Assembly (NCBI RefSeq): GCF_000175215.2 | Contig: NC_014817.1 | Span: forward strand, 772,501-836,500 | Source: Asticcacaulis excentricus CB 48 | GTDB lineage: Bacteria; Pseudomonadota; Alphaproteobacteria; Caulobacterales; Caulobacteraceae | Reading direction: 5' to 3' | DNA: 64,000 nucleotides | Shown here: positions 19,989 through 29,929 of the stretch, one piece after another | Numbering within the stretch: position 1 is the first letter of the stretch | Layout of the letters: each line of letters opens with the position of its first letter | Translations under genes and position numbers: made by a program | The notes under the pieces: model-generated | What the model was told of the DNA's origin: nothing | Databases searched by the model: none | Seen by the model: the letters and a program-made list of their open reading frames with translations, nothing else

Positions 19989-20213
19989 ATGCGACTGAAA
20001 CCGCTCCTTACCCTCACGGCCCTGATCGGGTTTCCTCCTCTGATACAGGGCTGTACGGCCGTAGCCGTCACCGGCGCGGCGGTCGGCACCGCCGTGGGGG
20101 TAACGGGAGCGGTCATAGGCACCACGGGGAAGGTCGTAGGCGCCGCCATTCCTGACGGTGACGACAAAAAGAAGGATAAAAAAGACAAGACGAACAAGAA
20201 GGACAAGGACTGA
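19989..20213 (+). CDS. Small glycine-zipper lipoprotein
   Basis: 74 residues. A signal sequence with lipobox LIQGC, a glycine/alanine/valine-rich zipper (about 23-54) and a Lys/Asp-rich tail. Starts on the base after the pirin stop and ends in a TGATG overlap with the next lipoprotein, so all three are co-translated. Probably outer-membrane associated. Confidence 0.8.
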   Translation: MRLKPLLTLTALIGFPPLIQGCTAVAVTGAAVGTAVGVTGAVIGTTGKVVGAAIPDGDDKKKDKKDKTNKKDKD

Positions 20214-20656
20214 TGCGGCTGTCTGCCTGGCGCCCGGTCGCGCTTGCGTCCCTTCTTGCCCTCGCCGCCTGCGGACCAAAGATCGAAAAGCCACCAGAAC
20301 CCGAATCGACTCAGGTCGATTCTCTGGCCGGTGTCGATCTCAACGCGCCGCTGAGCGTGATTGGCACCGAGCCCTTCTGGTCGCTCAGCCTGACCGAACG
20401 TGATGTTACCTTTGAACGGCCCGGCGACGAGGCGCAGGTCTTCCCGCGTCACCTGTTCGAAATCAACAAGGACAAAAGCGGGCCCAAGCGTGCTGAGTTG
20501 TTGTCGAACGAAATCAGCCTGACCCTAATTGCTCAGACCTGTTCCGATGGCATGAGCGACCGCGTCTATCCGCTGACCGCCGAAGTCAATTTCGGGGACG
20601 AAGTGCTCAAGGGGTGCGCCACCCCGACGACCCGACTGGAAAGCGAGAAGCCTTAA
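20213..20656 (+). CDS. Lipoprotein, COG3650-like
   Basis: 147 residues; lipobox LLALAAC-GPK. The body has IGTEPFWSLSL near the N-terminus and CSDGMSDRVYPLTAEVNFGDEVLKGCA at the end, the hallmark pair of a small envelope lipoprotein family related to META/HslJ-like domains. Function unknown. Followed directly by the long hairpin terminator. Confidence 0.82.
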   Translation: MRLSAWRPVALASLLALAACGPKIEKPPEPESTQVDSLAGVDLNAPLSVIGTEPFWSLSLTERDVTFERPGDEAQVFPRHLFEINKDKSGPKRAELLSNEISLTLIAQTCSDGMSDRVYPLTAEVNFGDEVLKGCATPTTRLESEKP

Positions 20657-20740
20657 AAAAAGCCTCCCGGCATGAACTGACCCACAAAAGCTGGTGTCCA
20701 ACTTTTAGGGGTCAATTCAGCATGGGAGGCTTTTTATTTT
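20655..20740. terminator. Long hairpin terminator built around IS3-like inverted ends
   Basis: Outer stem AAAAAAGCCTCCC/GGGAGGCTTTTT (20656-20668 with 20724-20735) with T-tract both ways. The inside, 20673-20719, is itself an imperfect palindrome: TGAACTGACCC-aCAAAAGcTGG facing CCAACTTTTAGGGGTCAATTCA, which looks like two IS3-family terminal repeats facing each other with no transposase between. Confidence 0.8.
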
Positions 20741-20756
20741 CAATAACTTGCGCGGC

Positions 20757-21590
20757 TTAGTTCACCTTGACCGGAACCGGCACATCGCAGCCGGTAAGGC
20801 CTGCGGGGCTGGCCTTGCGCTTGGCTTCGACTACGGCGGCAAATTCGGACGAACGAGTGTCCATCACCTCAACCTTTGGGCGCACGGCTTCGGGCATGTC
20901 GGCCAGTATCTGCACCTTGGTCATCACATCAGGATCAACCGGCGGCTCACCCAGCTTCAGCTTGCGCACCACATCCAGCCCCACAAGCGTCATGCCAAAG
21001 GCCGTATATTTGCGCTCCAGCGCATCGGTATAGGAGCGCATCAGGAAGAACTGGCTGTTGGCGGAGTTGACGTCCCCTGCCCGCGCCATACCCAGCGTTC
21101 CCGCGCAGTAAAGACCCCAGGTTTCGACCTTGCTGTCCTTGGTAATCGCCATCAGGTCATTGACCTGTGACTGTACCGGCAGGGCCTTGACGTACCCGGT
21201 CAGCACACCGCGCTCGGTCGTCAGCGGAACGATATCCAGCGTTGCATCGCGGCGAATGATGAATTCGGCCGGGACATTCGGCAATTCGGAATTACCCTCG
21301 CCGGTACCCTTCGGGTCGCCGGTCTGAGCCATAAAGCCTTCGATGACGCGGTGGAATTTCAGCCCGTTATAGAAACCCTGCCGCGTCAGCGTCTTCATGC
21401 GCTCAACGTGCTGAGGGGCCAGTTCGGGATACATTTCAACGATGACACGGCCTTTGTTCGTGTCGATCACCAGAGTATTGTCGGCATCCACCGGACGATA
21501 GCCCGGCGTTGCCGCCAAAGCGGTACCCGCCAGAAGCGTTGCGGCGATTGCCAGACCTGCCGCGCGCGCAGCCCCCATCTTAAACGTCAT
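20757..21590 (-). CDS. Cyclophilin-type peptidyl-prolyl isomerase, periplasmic
   Basis: 277 residues with a signal peptide (to about ALA-ATP). Cyclophilin core about 35-240: VIVEMYPELAPQHVERMKTL, FHRVIEGFMAQTGDP, SQFFLM, FGMTLVGLDVV. It assists folding of periplasmic proteins. An insertion around 100-160 with extra Cys distinguishes it from small PpiA. Its start overlaps the coaD stop (TAATG). Confidence 0.93.
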   Translation of the reverse strand: MTFKMGAARAAGLAIAATLLAGTALAATPGYRPVDADNTLVIDTNKGRVIVEMYPELAPQHVERMKTLTRQGFYNGLKFHRVIEGFMAQTGDPKGTGEGNSELPNVPAEFIIRRDATLDIVPLTTERGVLTGYVKALPVQSQVNDLMAITKDSKVETWGLYCAGTLGMARAGDVNSANSQFFLMRSYTDALERKYTAFGMTLVGLDVVRKLKLGEPPVDPDVMTKVQILADMPEAVRPKVEVMDTRSSEFAAVVEAKRKASPAGLTGCDVPVPVKVN

Positions 21591-22081
21591 TACTCTTTTC
21601 CAACCTTAGCCAAGAGCCGCTCAGCGACGCTTTTTGAAACGAACGGCGCGATATTGCCGCCCAATTGGGCTATTTCTTTGACCAATCGGGACGCAATCGC
21701 CTGATGTCGGGGATCAGCCATCAGAAACACCGTCTCGATTTCACGGTTCATCTGCTGGTTCATCGCCGTCATCTGAAACTCGTATTCGAAATCGGCCACC
21801 GCGCGCAAGCCGCGAATGATGACAGACGCCCCAAGTTCCTCGGCAAAGTGCATCAAAAGGCTGTCGAAGGGCAAGACCTCGACGCGATCGGCGAACGGAG
21901 CGCAGCTTTCGCGCAACATCTCGACCCGCTCATCCAGCGTGAAGACCGGTGCCTTACCGGTATTGCGCGCCACCCCGATCACTAGATGATCGACCAGCTT
22001 AACCGCCCGGCCGATAATGTCCGAGTGTCCGTTGGTGATCGGGTCGAAGGTTCCGGGGTAGAGCCCTATCCTTTTGGCCAT
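21590..22081 (-). CDS. coaD: Phosphopantetheine adenylyltransferase
   Basis: 163 residues. GLYPGTFDPITNGH (nucleotidyl-transferase HxGH-type motif TNGH), IIRGLRAVADFEYEFQM and the ISSRLVKE-like ASRLVKEIAQLGG segment are all present. Makes dephospho-CoA from phosphopantetheine and ATP. Lies 35 bp after gyrA and is coupled to the cyclophilin gene. Confidence 0.97.
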   Translation of the reverse strand: MAKRIGLYPGTFDPITNGHSDIIGRAVKLVDHLVIGVARNTGKAPVFTLDERVEMLRESCAPFADRVEVLPFDSLLMHFAEELGASVIIRGLRAVADFEYEFQMTAMNQQMNREIETVFLMADPRHQAIASRLVKEIAQLGGNIAPFVSKSVAERLLAKVGKE

Positions 22082-22116
22082 CTGATGTGGCTCCTTATCT
22101 TTCAGTGGGGCAAGCC

Positions 22117-24873
22117 TTATCCGGCATCGCCCCCGCTGGCAAGCTCAGCCTCGTCCGGGCCGTCCTCTTCGGCGGTTTCGGCCAGACGTTCGACCGAGAC
22201 GACCTTTTCGCCCGACGTGCGGAAGATGGTCACACCCTGCGTATTGCGGCCCGCCACGCGGATCTGCGACACCGGGGTGCGGATCAGTTGCCCGCCATCG
22301 GTGACCAGCAGAAGCTGATCGGTGTCTTCGACCGGGAAGGAGGCGACCAACTTGCCACCACGCTTCGACAGGTCGATGGCGACAATGCCCTGACCACCGC
22401 GACCGGTGCGACGATAATCATAAGACGAGGTACGCTTGCCAAAGCCCGTATCAGCGATGGTCAGGATGAACTCTTCGGCTGCCCCCAGTTCGGCGATGCG
22501 CTCGACGCTCAGCGAGGCGTCTTCCGCGCCTTCTTCAGCCTCCTCTTCGACCACCACCGTCGCCTCTTCGCCTTCGCCCGTCACCGCCGCACGCAGCGAA
22601 GCCGCGTGCTTCAGATAGGCGGCGCGTTCGGCCGGCGTGGCCTCAACGCGGCGCAGAATGGCCATGGAAATGACCGTGTCGTCCTCACCCAGACGCACGC
22701 CGCGCACGCCGGTGGAGTCGCGGCCCTTGAACACGCGGACCTCATCGACGGCGAAGCGGATCGAGCGGCCCGATGCGGTGGACAGCAACACGTCCTGATC
22801 CTCGGTGCACAGGGCCACGCCGACAATGGCGTCACCCTCTTCGAGCTTCATGGCGATCTTGCCGGCGCGGTTGACGTTGACGAAATCCGACAGCTTGTTG
22901 CGGCGCACGTCGCCGGAGCGCGTGGCGAACACAATATCCAGACGATCCCAGGCGGCTTCATCCTCCGGCAAAGTTAGGATATTGGTCACCGTCTCGTGCT
23001 TGTCCAGCGGCAGCAGGTTGACGAAGGCCTTGCCCTTGGATTGCGGCGTGCCGAGCGGCAGACGCCACACCTTCAGCTTATAGGCCTTACCCGTAGACGA
23101 GAAGAACAGCATCGGCTGGTGCGTCGAAGCGGCGTAGATGCCGGTGATGGCGTCCTCGTCCTTCATCGCCATGCCCGAACGGCCCTTACCGCCGCGGTGC
23201 TGGGTGCGATAGGCGCTGAGCGGGGTGCGCTTGACGTAGCCCGAATGGGTCACGGTCACCACCATGTCCTCACGCGGGATCAGGTCTTCGTCCTCGATGT
23301 CGGCTTCGCCATCGACGATCAGGCTGCGGCGCGGTTCGGCATAGAGGGCTTTCACCTCTTCCAGTTCCTCACGCACGATGCCGAGGATGCGTTCGCGCGA
23401 CGACAGGATGGCGAGATATTCGGCAATAGAGGCCGCCAGGGTGCGGGCTTCGCCGAAGATTTCATCGCGACCCAGGCCGGTCAGACGCGACAGGGTGAGG
23501 GCCAGAATGGCGCGCGCCTGTTCTTCAGTCAGCCGCACCTCACCGCCTTCAAAGACGATCGACCGCGGGTCGGCAATCAACTCGATCAGCGGCGACATGT
23601 CCCCGGCGGGCCAGTTCTTTGCCGTCAGGCGTTCGCGGGCCTCGGTTGGATCGACCGATGAGCGGATGATGTGGATGATTTCGTCAATATTGGCTACTGC
23701 AATGGCCAGACCGACCAGCACATGGCCCCGGTCGCGCGCCTTGTTCAGTTCAAAGCGTGTGCGGCGGACTACCACCTCTTCGCGGAAATCAAGGAAGATT
23801 TCCAACAACTTACGCAGGCCCATCTGCTGCGGACGACCGTGGTTGAGCGCCAGCATATTGACGCCAAAGCTCGTTTGCAGCGCCGAATAACGGTAAAGCT
23901 GATTGAGGATGACGTCACCGGACGCATCGCGCTTCAGCTCGATGACCATACGCATCCCCTGACGGTCGGATTCGTCACGGATATCGGAAATGCCTTCGAT
24001 CCGCTTTTCGCGCACCATTTCCGCAATATGCTCGATCAGAGTCGCCTTGTTCACCTGATAGGGCAGTTCGGTGACAATGATGGCTTCGCGGTCCTTGCGG
24101 ATGGTCTCGACCGAGGCCTTACCGCGCATGATGACCGAACCGCGACCGGTCAGCAGCGCCTGACGCGCGCCGGAACGGCCAAGGATTTCACCGCCCGTCG
24201 GGAAGTCCGGGCCGGGCACGATGCCGAGCAGGGTCTCGGTGCTGACCTCCGGATCATCGAGCATGGCCAGACAGGCCTCAATGATTTCACCCAGATTGTG
24301 CGGCGGGATATTGGTCGCCATACCGACCGCGATACCGCCCGCGCCATTGACCAGCAGGTTCGGAATGCGCGACGGCAGCACCGACGGCTCCTGACGGGCG
24401 CCGTCGTAGTTGTCGTTGAAATCGACCGTGTTTTTGTCGATATCGGCAATCAACGACTCAGCCGCGCGCGTCATGCGGCTTTCGGTGTAACGCATGGCCG
24501 CCGGCGGATCGCCATCGACCGAGCCGAAATTGCCCTGACCGTCGACCAGCAGCAGGCGCATCGAAAACGGCTGCGCCATCCGCACAAGGGCGTCATAAAT
24601 CGCGCCATCGCCGTGCGGGTGGTAACGACCCATCACGTCACCGACGATATTGGCCGACTTGACGTACTTCTTGTCGTGGGTACGGCCCTCTTCGTACATG
24701 GCGTAGACGATGCGCCGGTGCACGGGCTTTAGACCGTCACGCGCGTCCGGCAGGGCGCGCGAAACGATCACGCTCATGGCGTAGTCGAGATAGGAACGCT
24801 TGAGTTCATCCTCGATGGTGACGTGCGAAATACCGTGCGGCGTCGGCAGGCCGGAAGCAGGAGTATCGGTCAT
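22117..24873 (-). CDS. gyrA: DNA gyrase subunit A
   Basis: 918 residues. Catalytic Tyr in AAMRYTE (about Y129), GyrA winged-helix and coiled coil, and C-terminal beta-pinwheel with the GyrA-box region QHRGGKG. The quinolone-determining region reads [10 protein letters not shown], i.e. Gly at the position of E. coli Ser83 (residue 90) while the Asp87 equivalent is kept. The C-terminal part carries an acidic insertion (about 830-850) and the tail is acidic, as in relatives. Confidence 0.98.
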   Translation of the reverse strand: MTDTPASGLPTPHGISHVTIEDELKRSYLDYAMSVIVSRALPDARDGLKPVHRRIVYAMYEEGRTHDKKYVKSANIVGDVMGRYHPHGDGAIYDALVRMAQPFSMRLLLVDGQGNFGSVDGDPPAAMRYTESRMTRAAESLIADIDKNTVDFNDNYDGARQEPSVLPSRIPNLLVNGAGGIAVGMATNIPPHNLGEIIEACLAMLDDPEVSTETLLGIVPGPDFPTGGEILGRSGARQALLTGRGSVIMRGKASVETIRKDREAIIVTELPYQVNKATLIEHIAEMVREKRIEGISDIRDESDRQGMRMVIELKRDASGDVILNQLYRYSALQTSFGVNMLALNHGRPQQMGLRKLLEIFLDFREEVVVRRTRFELNKARDRGHVLVGLAIAVANIDEIIHIIRSSVDPTEARERLTAKNWPAGDMSPLIELIADPRSIVFEGGEVRLTEEQARAILALTLSRLTGLGRDEIFGEARTLAASIAEYLAILSSRERILGIVREELEEVKALYAEPRRSLIVDGEADIEDEDLIPREDMVVTVTHSGYVKRTPLSAYRTQHRGGKGRSGMAMKDEDAITGIYAASTHQPMLFFSSTGKAYKLKVWRLPLGTPQSKGKAFVNLLPLDKHETVTNILTLPEDEAAWDRLDIVFATRSGDVRRNKLSDFVNVNRAGKIAMKLEEGDAIVGVALCTEDQDVLLSTASGRSIRFAVDEVRVFKGRDSTGVRGVRLGEDDTVISMAILRRVEATPAERAAYLKHAASLRAAVTGEGEEATVVVEEEAEEGAEDASLSVERIAELGAAEEFILTIADTGFGKRTSSYDYRRTGRGGQGIVAIDLSKRGGKLVASFPVEDTDQLLLVTDGGQLIRTPVSQIRVAGRNTQGVTIFRTSGEKVVSVERLAETAEEDGPDEAELASGGDAG

Positions 24874-25051
24874 GAAGCCCGTTTCATTGCATAGTCATCA
24901 GCACCGGACGGGAATCACACGTCGGCGCACTGGTTAACGCGCACCGTAGCACTTTTGCGACTAATCCCCAAATCCGGAAGGCGTTTTAGGGGAATTCAGA
25001 GCCCGCCTGTTAACATTTATTTTGCCTGTTCAGCGGCCTTGAAGCGCCACC

Positions 25052-25080
25052 AAAAAGCCTGCGGTATGACCGCAGGCTTT
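25052..25080 (-). terminator. Terminator after ssb
   Basis: 12-bp perfect stem (25054-25065 with 25069-25080, AAAGCCTGCGGT arms), three-base loop, and a T-run on the left for leftward transcripts. Confidence 0.88.
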
Positions 25081-25111
25081 GGGTTCGAACCTATCTCGAA
25101 TTTGGCAATGC

Positions 25112-25630
25112 TCAGAACGGAATTTCGTCGTCGAGATCGAAGTTCTGCTTGGGGCCGGAGCCCTGCGCCTTCGGGCCCGAAGAGGCCGGGGCCCCGTAGC
25201 CGCCGTCGTCAAAACCGCCGCCATAGCCGCCGCCCTGATCATAACCGCCCGCAGACGACGAACCGCCGCCGCTGTCGCCACGGCCGCCCAGAAGCGTCAG
25301 ATTGCCGTTGAAGCGTTGCAGCACGATTTCGGTGGTGTACTTTTCGACGCCCTGCTGATCGGTCCACTTGCGCGTTTGCAGCGAACCTTCGAGATAGACG
25401 GTCGAGCCCTTGCGCAGGTACTGCTCGGCGATCTTGGCCAGGTTGTCATTGAAGATAACGACGCGGTGCCACTCGGTCTTTTCCTTGCGCTCACCCGTCA
25501 TCTTGTCGCGCCACTGTTCCGAGGTGGCCACTGTCAGATTGGCGACACGCTCGCCCGAATTGAGCGTGCGGATTTCTGGGTCTTTACCCAGATTGCCGAT
25601 AATGATGACCTTGTTGACCGAGCCCGCCAT
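25112..25630 (-). CDS. ssb: Single-stranded DNA-binding protein
   Basis: 172 residues. OB-fold about 3-110 ([43 protein letters not shown]), a Gly-rich linker about 118-155 and the acidic tip DDEIPF that docks partner proteins. The 13-codon upstream extension is not conserved; MAGSVNKV is the family start. Confidence 0.98.
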   Translation of the reverse strand: MAGSVNKVIIIGNLGKDPEIRTLNSGERVANLTVATSEQWRDKMTGERKEKTEWHRVVIFNDNLAKIAEQYLRKGSTVYLEGSLQTRKWTDQQGVEKYTTEIVLQRFNGNLTLLGGRGDSGGGSSSAGGYDQGGGYGGGFDDGGYGAPASSGPKAQGSGPKQNFDLDDEIPF

Positions 25631-25765
25631 ACGCTGCGCCTTCCGTTCTGCCCGCGATTCGGCGGACACATTAATTGCTAAGGCCTGAGCATAGGCGGCA
25701 AAACGCCGCTTGCCAAGCCGATGTTAACGCTTTGTTCACATCTTTTCGCGCTGCGCGGGAGCCCC

Positions 25766-26212
25766 TTATTTCTTTTCAGGCAGATTGTCAGGCAGGGTCT
25801 GCGGCTCGGAGAAGTTGCGGTCGCGCGGCACTTCAAAGGCACTGGGGATCACCAGACGCCCATCCGGGGCCTTGGTCAGAAAGGGCATGGCCGGGCCTTC
25901 GAAATTCTTGGAAATGCGGATGCCGCGCGGCGTGGACCACAGGAAGGTGCCGTTATAGACCCCGACGATCTCCTTGCGTGGCGACCCTATGCTGAGGAAC
26001 TTGATGCGCAGGGCGTCGAGATGTGCCGCGCAATATTCCAGCGACGGCACGTCCTTTTTAATGACGTTGAACTTCGGCGGCTGATCCTTGGGAAAGCCGA
26101 TATGGAAGCAGACATTTTTGGCATCAGGTGCTTCCACGGCCGTCTTTTCGCACCCGGCGAGCATCAGAGAGGCCGCGCCGGCGACAAGCCACAGAACAGG
26201 TTTCATCGCCAT
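25766..26212 (-). CDS. Lipoprotein of unknown function
   Basis: 148 residues with lipobox SLMLAGC-EK. The rest (NVCFHIGFPKDQPPKFN ... EYCAAHLDALRIKF ... GVYNGTFLW) has two conserved-looking Cys but no family I recognise. AAGGAG precedes the ATG. Ten bases after the membrane-anchored protein upstream, so the two are one operon. Confidence 0.75.
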   Translation of the reverse strand: MAMKPVLWLVAGAASLMLAGCEKTAVEAPDAKNVCFHIGFPKDQPPKFNVIKKDVPSLEYCAAHLDALRIKFLSIGSPRKEIVGVYNGTFLWSTPRGIRISKNFEGPAMPFLTKAPDGRLVIPSAFEVPRDRNFSEPQTLPDNLPEKK

Positions 26213-26222
26213 GAGTGGCTCC

Positions 26223-26873
26223 TTACTTTACCGAGCAGCCCTGACCCTGTTCGAGCAGGGTGCGGAAGGTCTTGTTATCATCCGAAATTTCAACGCGCTT
26301 GGGCACGAGGCGCAGGGTCTGGCTGCCCCAGCGGCCATAGGAGGCCGAACCCGGACGTTCGCAGCGGCCGTCAAAAAGCAAGGTCGCGCAGGCGTTAAGC
26401 GAGATACCGTCCGACAGGCGCGTCCACTCATTGCCGGCAAAGCGCAGACAGGCCCCCGAAGGGCCGGTGGTCGGGGCGGTTGCGGCCACAGGCTCGCCCG
26501 AATCGACAACCACAGGCGCCACCTTATCTGCGGAAATGACCGGCGGCGGGGCCAGTGAGGCGGTCGGGGCGGCGGTCATTTCGCCGCTTTCATCGACGCC
26601 CACATCCAGCGCATTGGCCGCCACGCCATTCTTTTTGGCGCAGTCGGCGATGGTCAGTTGCCCCACAAATTCACCATTCACAAAGCAGCGCAGCGTCTTC
26701 TTGGCGTCAAGAGTCGGCGCATCGTCGATGTCGAGGACAAGGCCCGGACCTTCGGTATTCATGCGCGGCGACTCTTTTTGCGAACTGGAGATCGCCCATC
26801 CGATCAGCACCGCCAGCAACAGGGCCCCGCCTGCACCCGCCAGCCAGATCGTTTGCTTTCGATTCAGCGCCAT
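26223..26873 (-). CDS. Single-pass membrane protein of unknown function
   Basis: 216 residues. One N-terminal helix (about 9-30) anchors it, then a Pro/Ala-rich stretch (about 95-140) and a Cys-containing C-terminal part with GACLRFAGNEWTRLSDG. No family recognised. It follows the flaEY-like gene by 45 bp and may be read with it, but a functional link to flagella is not shown. Confidence 0.7.
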   Translation of the reverse strand: MALNRKQTIWLAGAGGALLLAVLIGWAISSSQKESPRMNTEGPGLVLDIDDAPTLDAKKTLRCFVNGEFVGQLTIADCAKKNGVAANALDVGVDESGEMTAAPTASLAPPPVISADKVAPVVVDSGEPVAATAPTTGPSGACLRFAGNEWTRLSDGISLNACATLLFDGRCERPGSASYGRWGSQTLRLVPKRVEISDDNKTFRTLLEQGQGCSVK

Positions 26874-26918
26874 AATCCATCCCCTCGGAGGTGAGTTTGT
26901 CTCCCCCTAAAGGCCTGT

Positions 26919-29819
26919 TTATGCGCCGCCTGTCAAGCGGGAGAGCGCCGCAGAATAGTTGGAAGCCTGGGCATTCCAGTAAGCGGCCGAACCGGCTGAA
27001 CTGGTCTTCTTCTTGCTATCATCCGACGACGTCGTGTCTTCGCCATAGCGCAGGTAGCGATAGGCGGACCGCACGTTTTTCAGCGCATCGTCCAGCGTCT
27101 TGAGCGCCGCCGTGATGCTTTCTTCCGAGTTCAGGTTGACGTCGGCATTGAACTTCAGGCCAAACAGCTTTTCGGTATCCGTCTTTGTCTTTTTCGAGGA
27201 AGACGAAGCGGATGTGTCCTCTGCCGTGCGGACTAGGCCTTCGGTCAACCCCAGCCCTTCGAGCGCGTCCTTACCCGCCGGGCCTTTGACAATTTCCATC
27301 TGGCTGGTCTTGTTCTGCGGCTCGATGACCAGTTGCGACTCGGCCTTACCGGTCACCTTGGCCACCGTCACCTTGAGCTTGTACCCCGCCGCGCGCTGGA
27401 TCTTCTTGGCCAGCGTGTCCAGCGTGTCATTGGCTTCGATCATGATCTTTTTCTGAGAGCCGCCGGCATCGCGCAGATAGAAGGAGTCCCCGGCCCGCAC
27501 CGATGTGCCTGAGGTCAGAAGGGTCGAATCCTTATACTCGATCGTGCCGCTGGGCAGGCCCAGCTTGTCCAGCACCGAGGCCCCATTGGTTGTGACGGCC
27601 ATGGCCTGCGGATCGACCTCGCCGTCCTTGCCCGAATAGCGCTGGCTCCATTCAACCACGCCGCTGGCCACATCCATGCGCGCCAGATAGGCGTCGGCTT
27701 CGCCGATCTTGGTCGTGCCATCTATTTCGCCTTCGGTCTGCCCGGCGAAATAGACCTTGCCGTCGGTGAACTGCACCTTGACGTTCTTTTCTTCCCCTGC
27801 CCCGCCGTAATAGACGACCTTGTCACCAGCGGTGGAGGCGAAATCCGTAGAGACGGTCGCGGCAAAGGCGTCGGAGTGTCCGTGGAAGGCTGTGCTGCCC
27901 GATCCGCCGCCCAGAATACTATCATTGCCGGTCGAACCCCCGACATAGACCTTGCCATTATAGACGTCGATGGCGCCGATCTGACCGCCGCCTAAGCCGC
28001 CCAGATTACGCGTGCCCGTCAGGGTGGGTTTAGCCGGATCGCTGATGTCATAGGCGCGCAGGACGATATTTCCGTCTTCGACACCGGCGGCGTAGAGCGT
28101 CGTGCCATCTACCTTAACCGCACTGGCCTGATCGGTGCCGGAAGTGCCGTATTGCACCGTCGCGGTCGCTTTTCCGGACGAGTCAAAACTGCGGATATAG
28201 GCGTCCCAGCCGCCCGCCGACCCGACGCCGCCCTGCATGACACTGCGCGTCTTGCCGGCCACTTGAACCGAGCCATCCGACCCGAATGTCACCGCCAAAG
28301 CCGCATCCTCATCGGTGGAACCAAAGCGCTTGGTCCACATTTCCTGACCGGCAGAATCAAAAACCGTGACGAAGCTGTCGGCCAGGGTCTTGTTGGTGCC
28401 GGACGTCCCGCTGTCTTCCTTTGTCGAGGTTGTGGTGAAGGTCTTGCCATCCACCGTATAGCTTGAGGTGGTGGTGGTAACGGTCGCCAGCGTACCGGTC
28501 ACCGACCCGGCAATGGCAACCTTGCCATCATCGCCGACGCTCAGCGCATAGCCAGTGGCACTGTCGGCCGCGCCCAGGGTGCGGGCATAGACGACATTAC
28601 CGGCCGAATCGTACTTGATCAGGGCGACGTCCTGCGTGCCCTTGATCGTCTGACCCTCTGTGGTGCCATCGACATCGGCCAGCACATAGACCGAGCCATC
28701 CGGCCCGGACACGGTCTGATGCACGGTCTTGATCGACCCCTCAAGGTCGTTCTGGACGCTGCGGCCTGCCGTCCAGTAGGTATCGCCGGGCGCGGACACC
28801 GTATCGCCTCCCGTGCTGAACTTAACCATGCTGGTGGTCTGCTTGGGCGTGACGGTCTCGAACTTTTTGGTTTCCTTGTTGTATTTCGTCGTCTTGTCGG
28901 TATCGCCCGTCTTTTGCACGACGAAAACCGAATCTCCGGTAGGGGCGGCACTAAAGGTTAGGGCCTCCGTCGAGTCCCCCTGAATTTTCAATGAAAACGT
29001 ATCGGGATTGGTGCCGACTTTGACGGTCTTACCATTAACCTCGACGGTCTTGTCCCCGCCCGCCGTCCGCTGAACGGCGAACTTGGTCGAAAGTCCCGCG
29101 GCTTTCAGCTTATCGTTGATAAAGCTGACGACGCTCGACATCGAACGGGTTTCACTGCCCATTTCCGCAAGGTCGATATGGACATTGATCGGGTCCGTCG
29201 TCCCCGTCCGCTTGACCGAAATATCGAAGGCCACATTGCCCTTGAAGGCCTCGACCTCACTGGTCGCCGTGCCCGAGTGGATGTCCTTGGCGAAATAGGC
29301 CGTATCCGTGCGCGCTATGCCCACCGTCGATTTCAGCTTGTCGGTAATACTCCCCTGAATCAGATTCAGATGCTCGTAATCAGCATCCTTAACGTAAGTA
29401 CTCACTTCGCCAAGCCCCGCGTCAAAACGGCGGCGCAGGCTGTTGAGTTCAGTCTTGTTGCTGATCGAGTCGGGGCTCCCACCCGTCAGAATCGACTGCG
29501 CCTTCGCCGCGACGGCGCGCAGGGAGTTTAGCCCCGTATAGAGGGTGTAGAGCTTTTTGTAGTCGTTCGACGCGCCCGCAAGATCAAGGTTGACCGCCGA
29601 TTCGCGAATAAAGCTCTTTCCGGAGAGGATATTCTTGACCAGCGTATCTTCCGGCGTGCCGCCCTTTTCCCACGGTGCCGTCGGCGCGCGGGTGGTCCCC
29701 GTCGGGCTGGTCGCTGTCGTCGGCGCAGCTGCATTGGCCGCACCTGAAGAGGCACGGACCTTCGAGTTGAAATAACTCGTCAATAAGCTGGTATCGAACG
29801 ACACGGTCATAAGTGCCAT
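26919..29819 (-). CDS. flaEY: FlaEY-like large flagellin-locus protein
   Basis: About 966 residues. N-terminal part (about 50-170) is helical, the middle (about 370-760) is a string of beta-propeller repeats of the type DAYIRSFDSSGKATATVQYGTSG (SBBP-like), and the last 150 residues include a DUF-like beta domain and a helical end SAAYWNAQASNYSAALSRL. Position next to the flagellins and size match the regulatory protein FlaEY of Caulobacter, but the name rests on that resemblance. No signal peptide. Start uncertain: GTG at 29825, ATG at 29819 and ATG at 29810 (MTVSFDTSL) are all possible. Confidence 0.72.
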   Translation of the reverse strand: MALMTVSFDTSLLTSYFNSKVRASSGAANAAAPTTATSPTGTTRAPTAPWEKGGTPEDTLVKNILSGKSFIRESAVNLDLAGASNDYKKLYTLYTGLNSLRAVAAKAQSILTGGSPDSISNKTELNSLRRRFDAGLGEVSTYVKDADYEHLNLIQGSITDKLKSTVGIARTDTAYFAKDIHSGTATSEVEAFKGNVAFDISVKRTGTTDPINVHIDLAEMGSETRSMSSVVSFINDKLKAAGLSTKFAVQRTAGGDKTVEVNGKTVKVGTNPDTFSLKIQGDSTEALTFSAAPTGDSVFVVQKTGDTDKTTKYNKETKKFETVTPKQTTSMVKFSTGGDTVSAPGDTYWTAGRSVQNDLEGSIKTVHQTVSGPDGSVYVLADVDGTTEGQTIKGTQDVALIKYDSAGNVVYARTLGAADSATGYALSVGDDGKVAIAGSVTGTLATVTTTTSSYTVDGKTFTTTSTKEDSGTSGTNKTLADSFVTVFDSAGQEMWTKRFGSTDEDAALAVTFGSDGSVQVAGKTRSVMQGGVGSAGGWDAYIRSFDSSGKATATVQYGTSGTDQASAVKVDGTTLYAAGVEDGNIVLRAYDISDPAKPTLTGTRNLGGLGGGQIGAIDVYNGKVYVGGSTGNDSILGGGSGSTAFHGHSDAFAATVSTDFASTAGDKVVYYGGAGEEKNVKVQFTDGKVYFAGQTEGEIDGTTKIGEADAYLARMDVASGVVEWSQRYSGKDGEVDPQAMAVTTNGASVLDKLGLPSGTIEYKDSTLLTSGTSVRAGDSFYLRDAGGSQKKIMIEANDTLDTLAKKIQRAAGYKLKVTVAKVTGKAESQLVIEPQNKTSQMEIVKGPAGKDALEGLGLTEGLVRTAEDTSASSSSKKTKTDTEKLFGLKFNADVNLNSEESITAALKTLDDALKNVRSAYRYLRYGEDTTSSDDSKKKTSSAGSAAYWNAQASNYSAALSRLTGGA

Positions 29820-29878
29820 TGTCACAGATCAAAGCTTAAGAAGCGTTAACCCGTAACAAAAAGGCCGACAGAGTAACG

Positions 29879-29906
29879 AAAAACCCGCCGGATGCCGACG
29901 GGTTTT
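29879..29906 (-). terminator. Terminator after flagellin 1
   Basis: Stem AAAACCCG-x-CGG (29880-29891 with 29895-29906, one mismatch) with T-run for leftward transcripts. Confidence 0.75.
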
Positions 29907-29929
29907 GCTCAGGCCGCAAAAATAAGCGC

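Noticed and set aside
25080..25112. GGTTCGAACC resembling a tRNA T-loop
   Set aside because: No acceptor stem, anticodon arm or CCA fits around it; it lies between the ssb terminator and the ssb stop.
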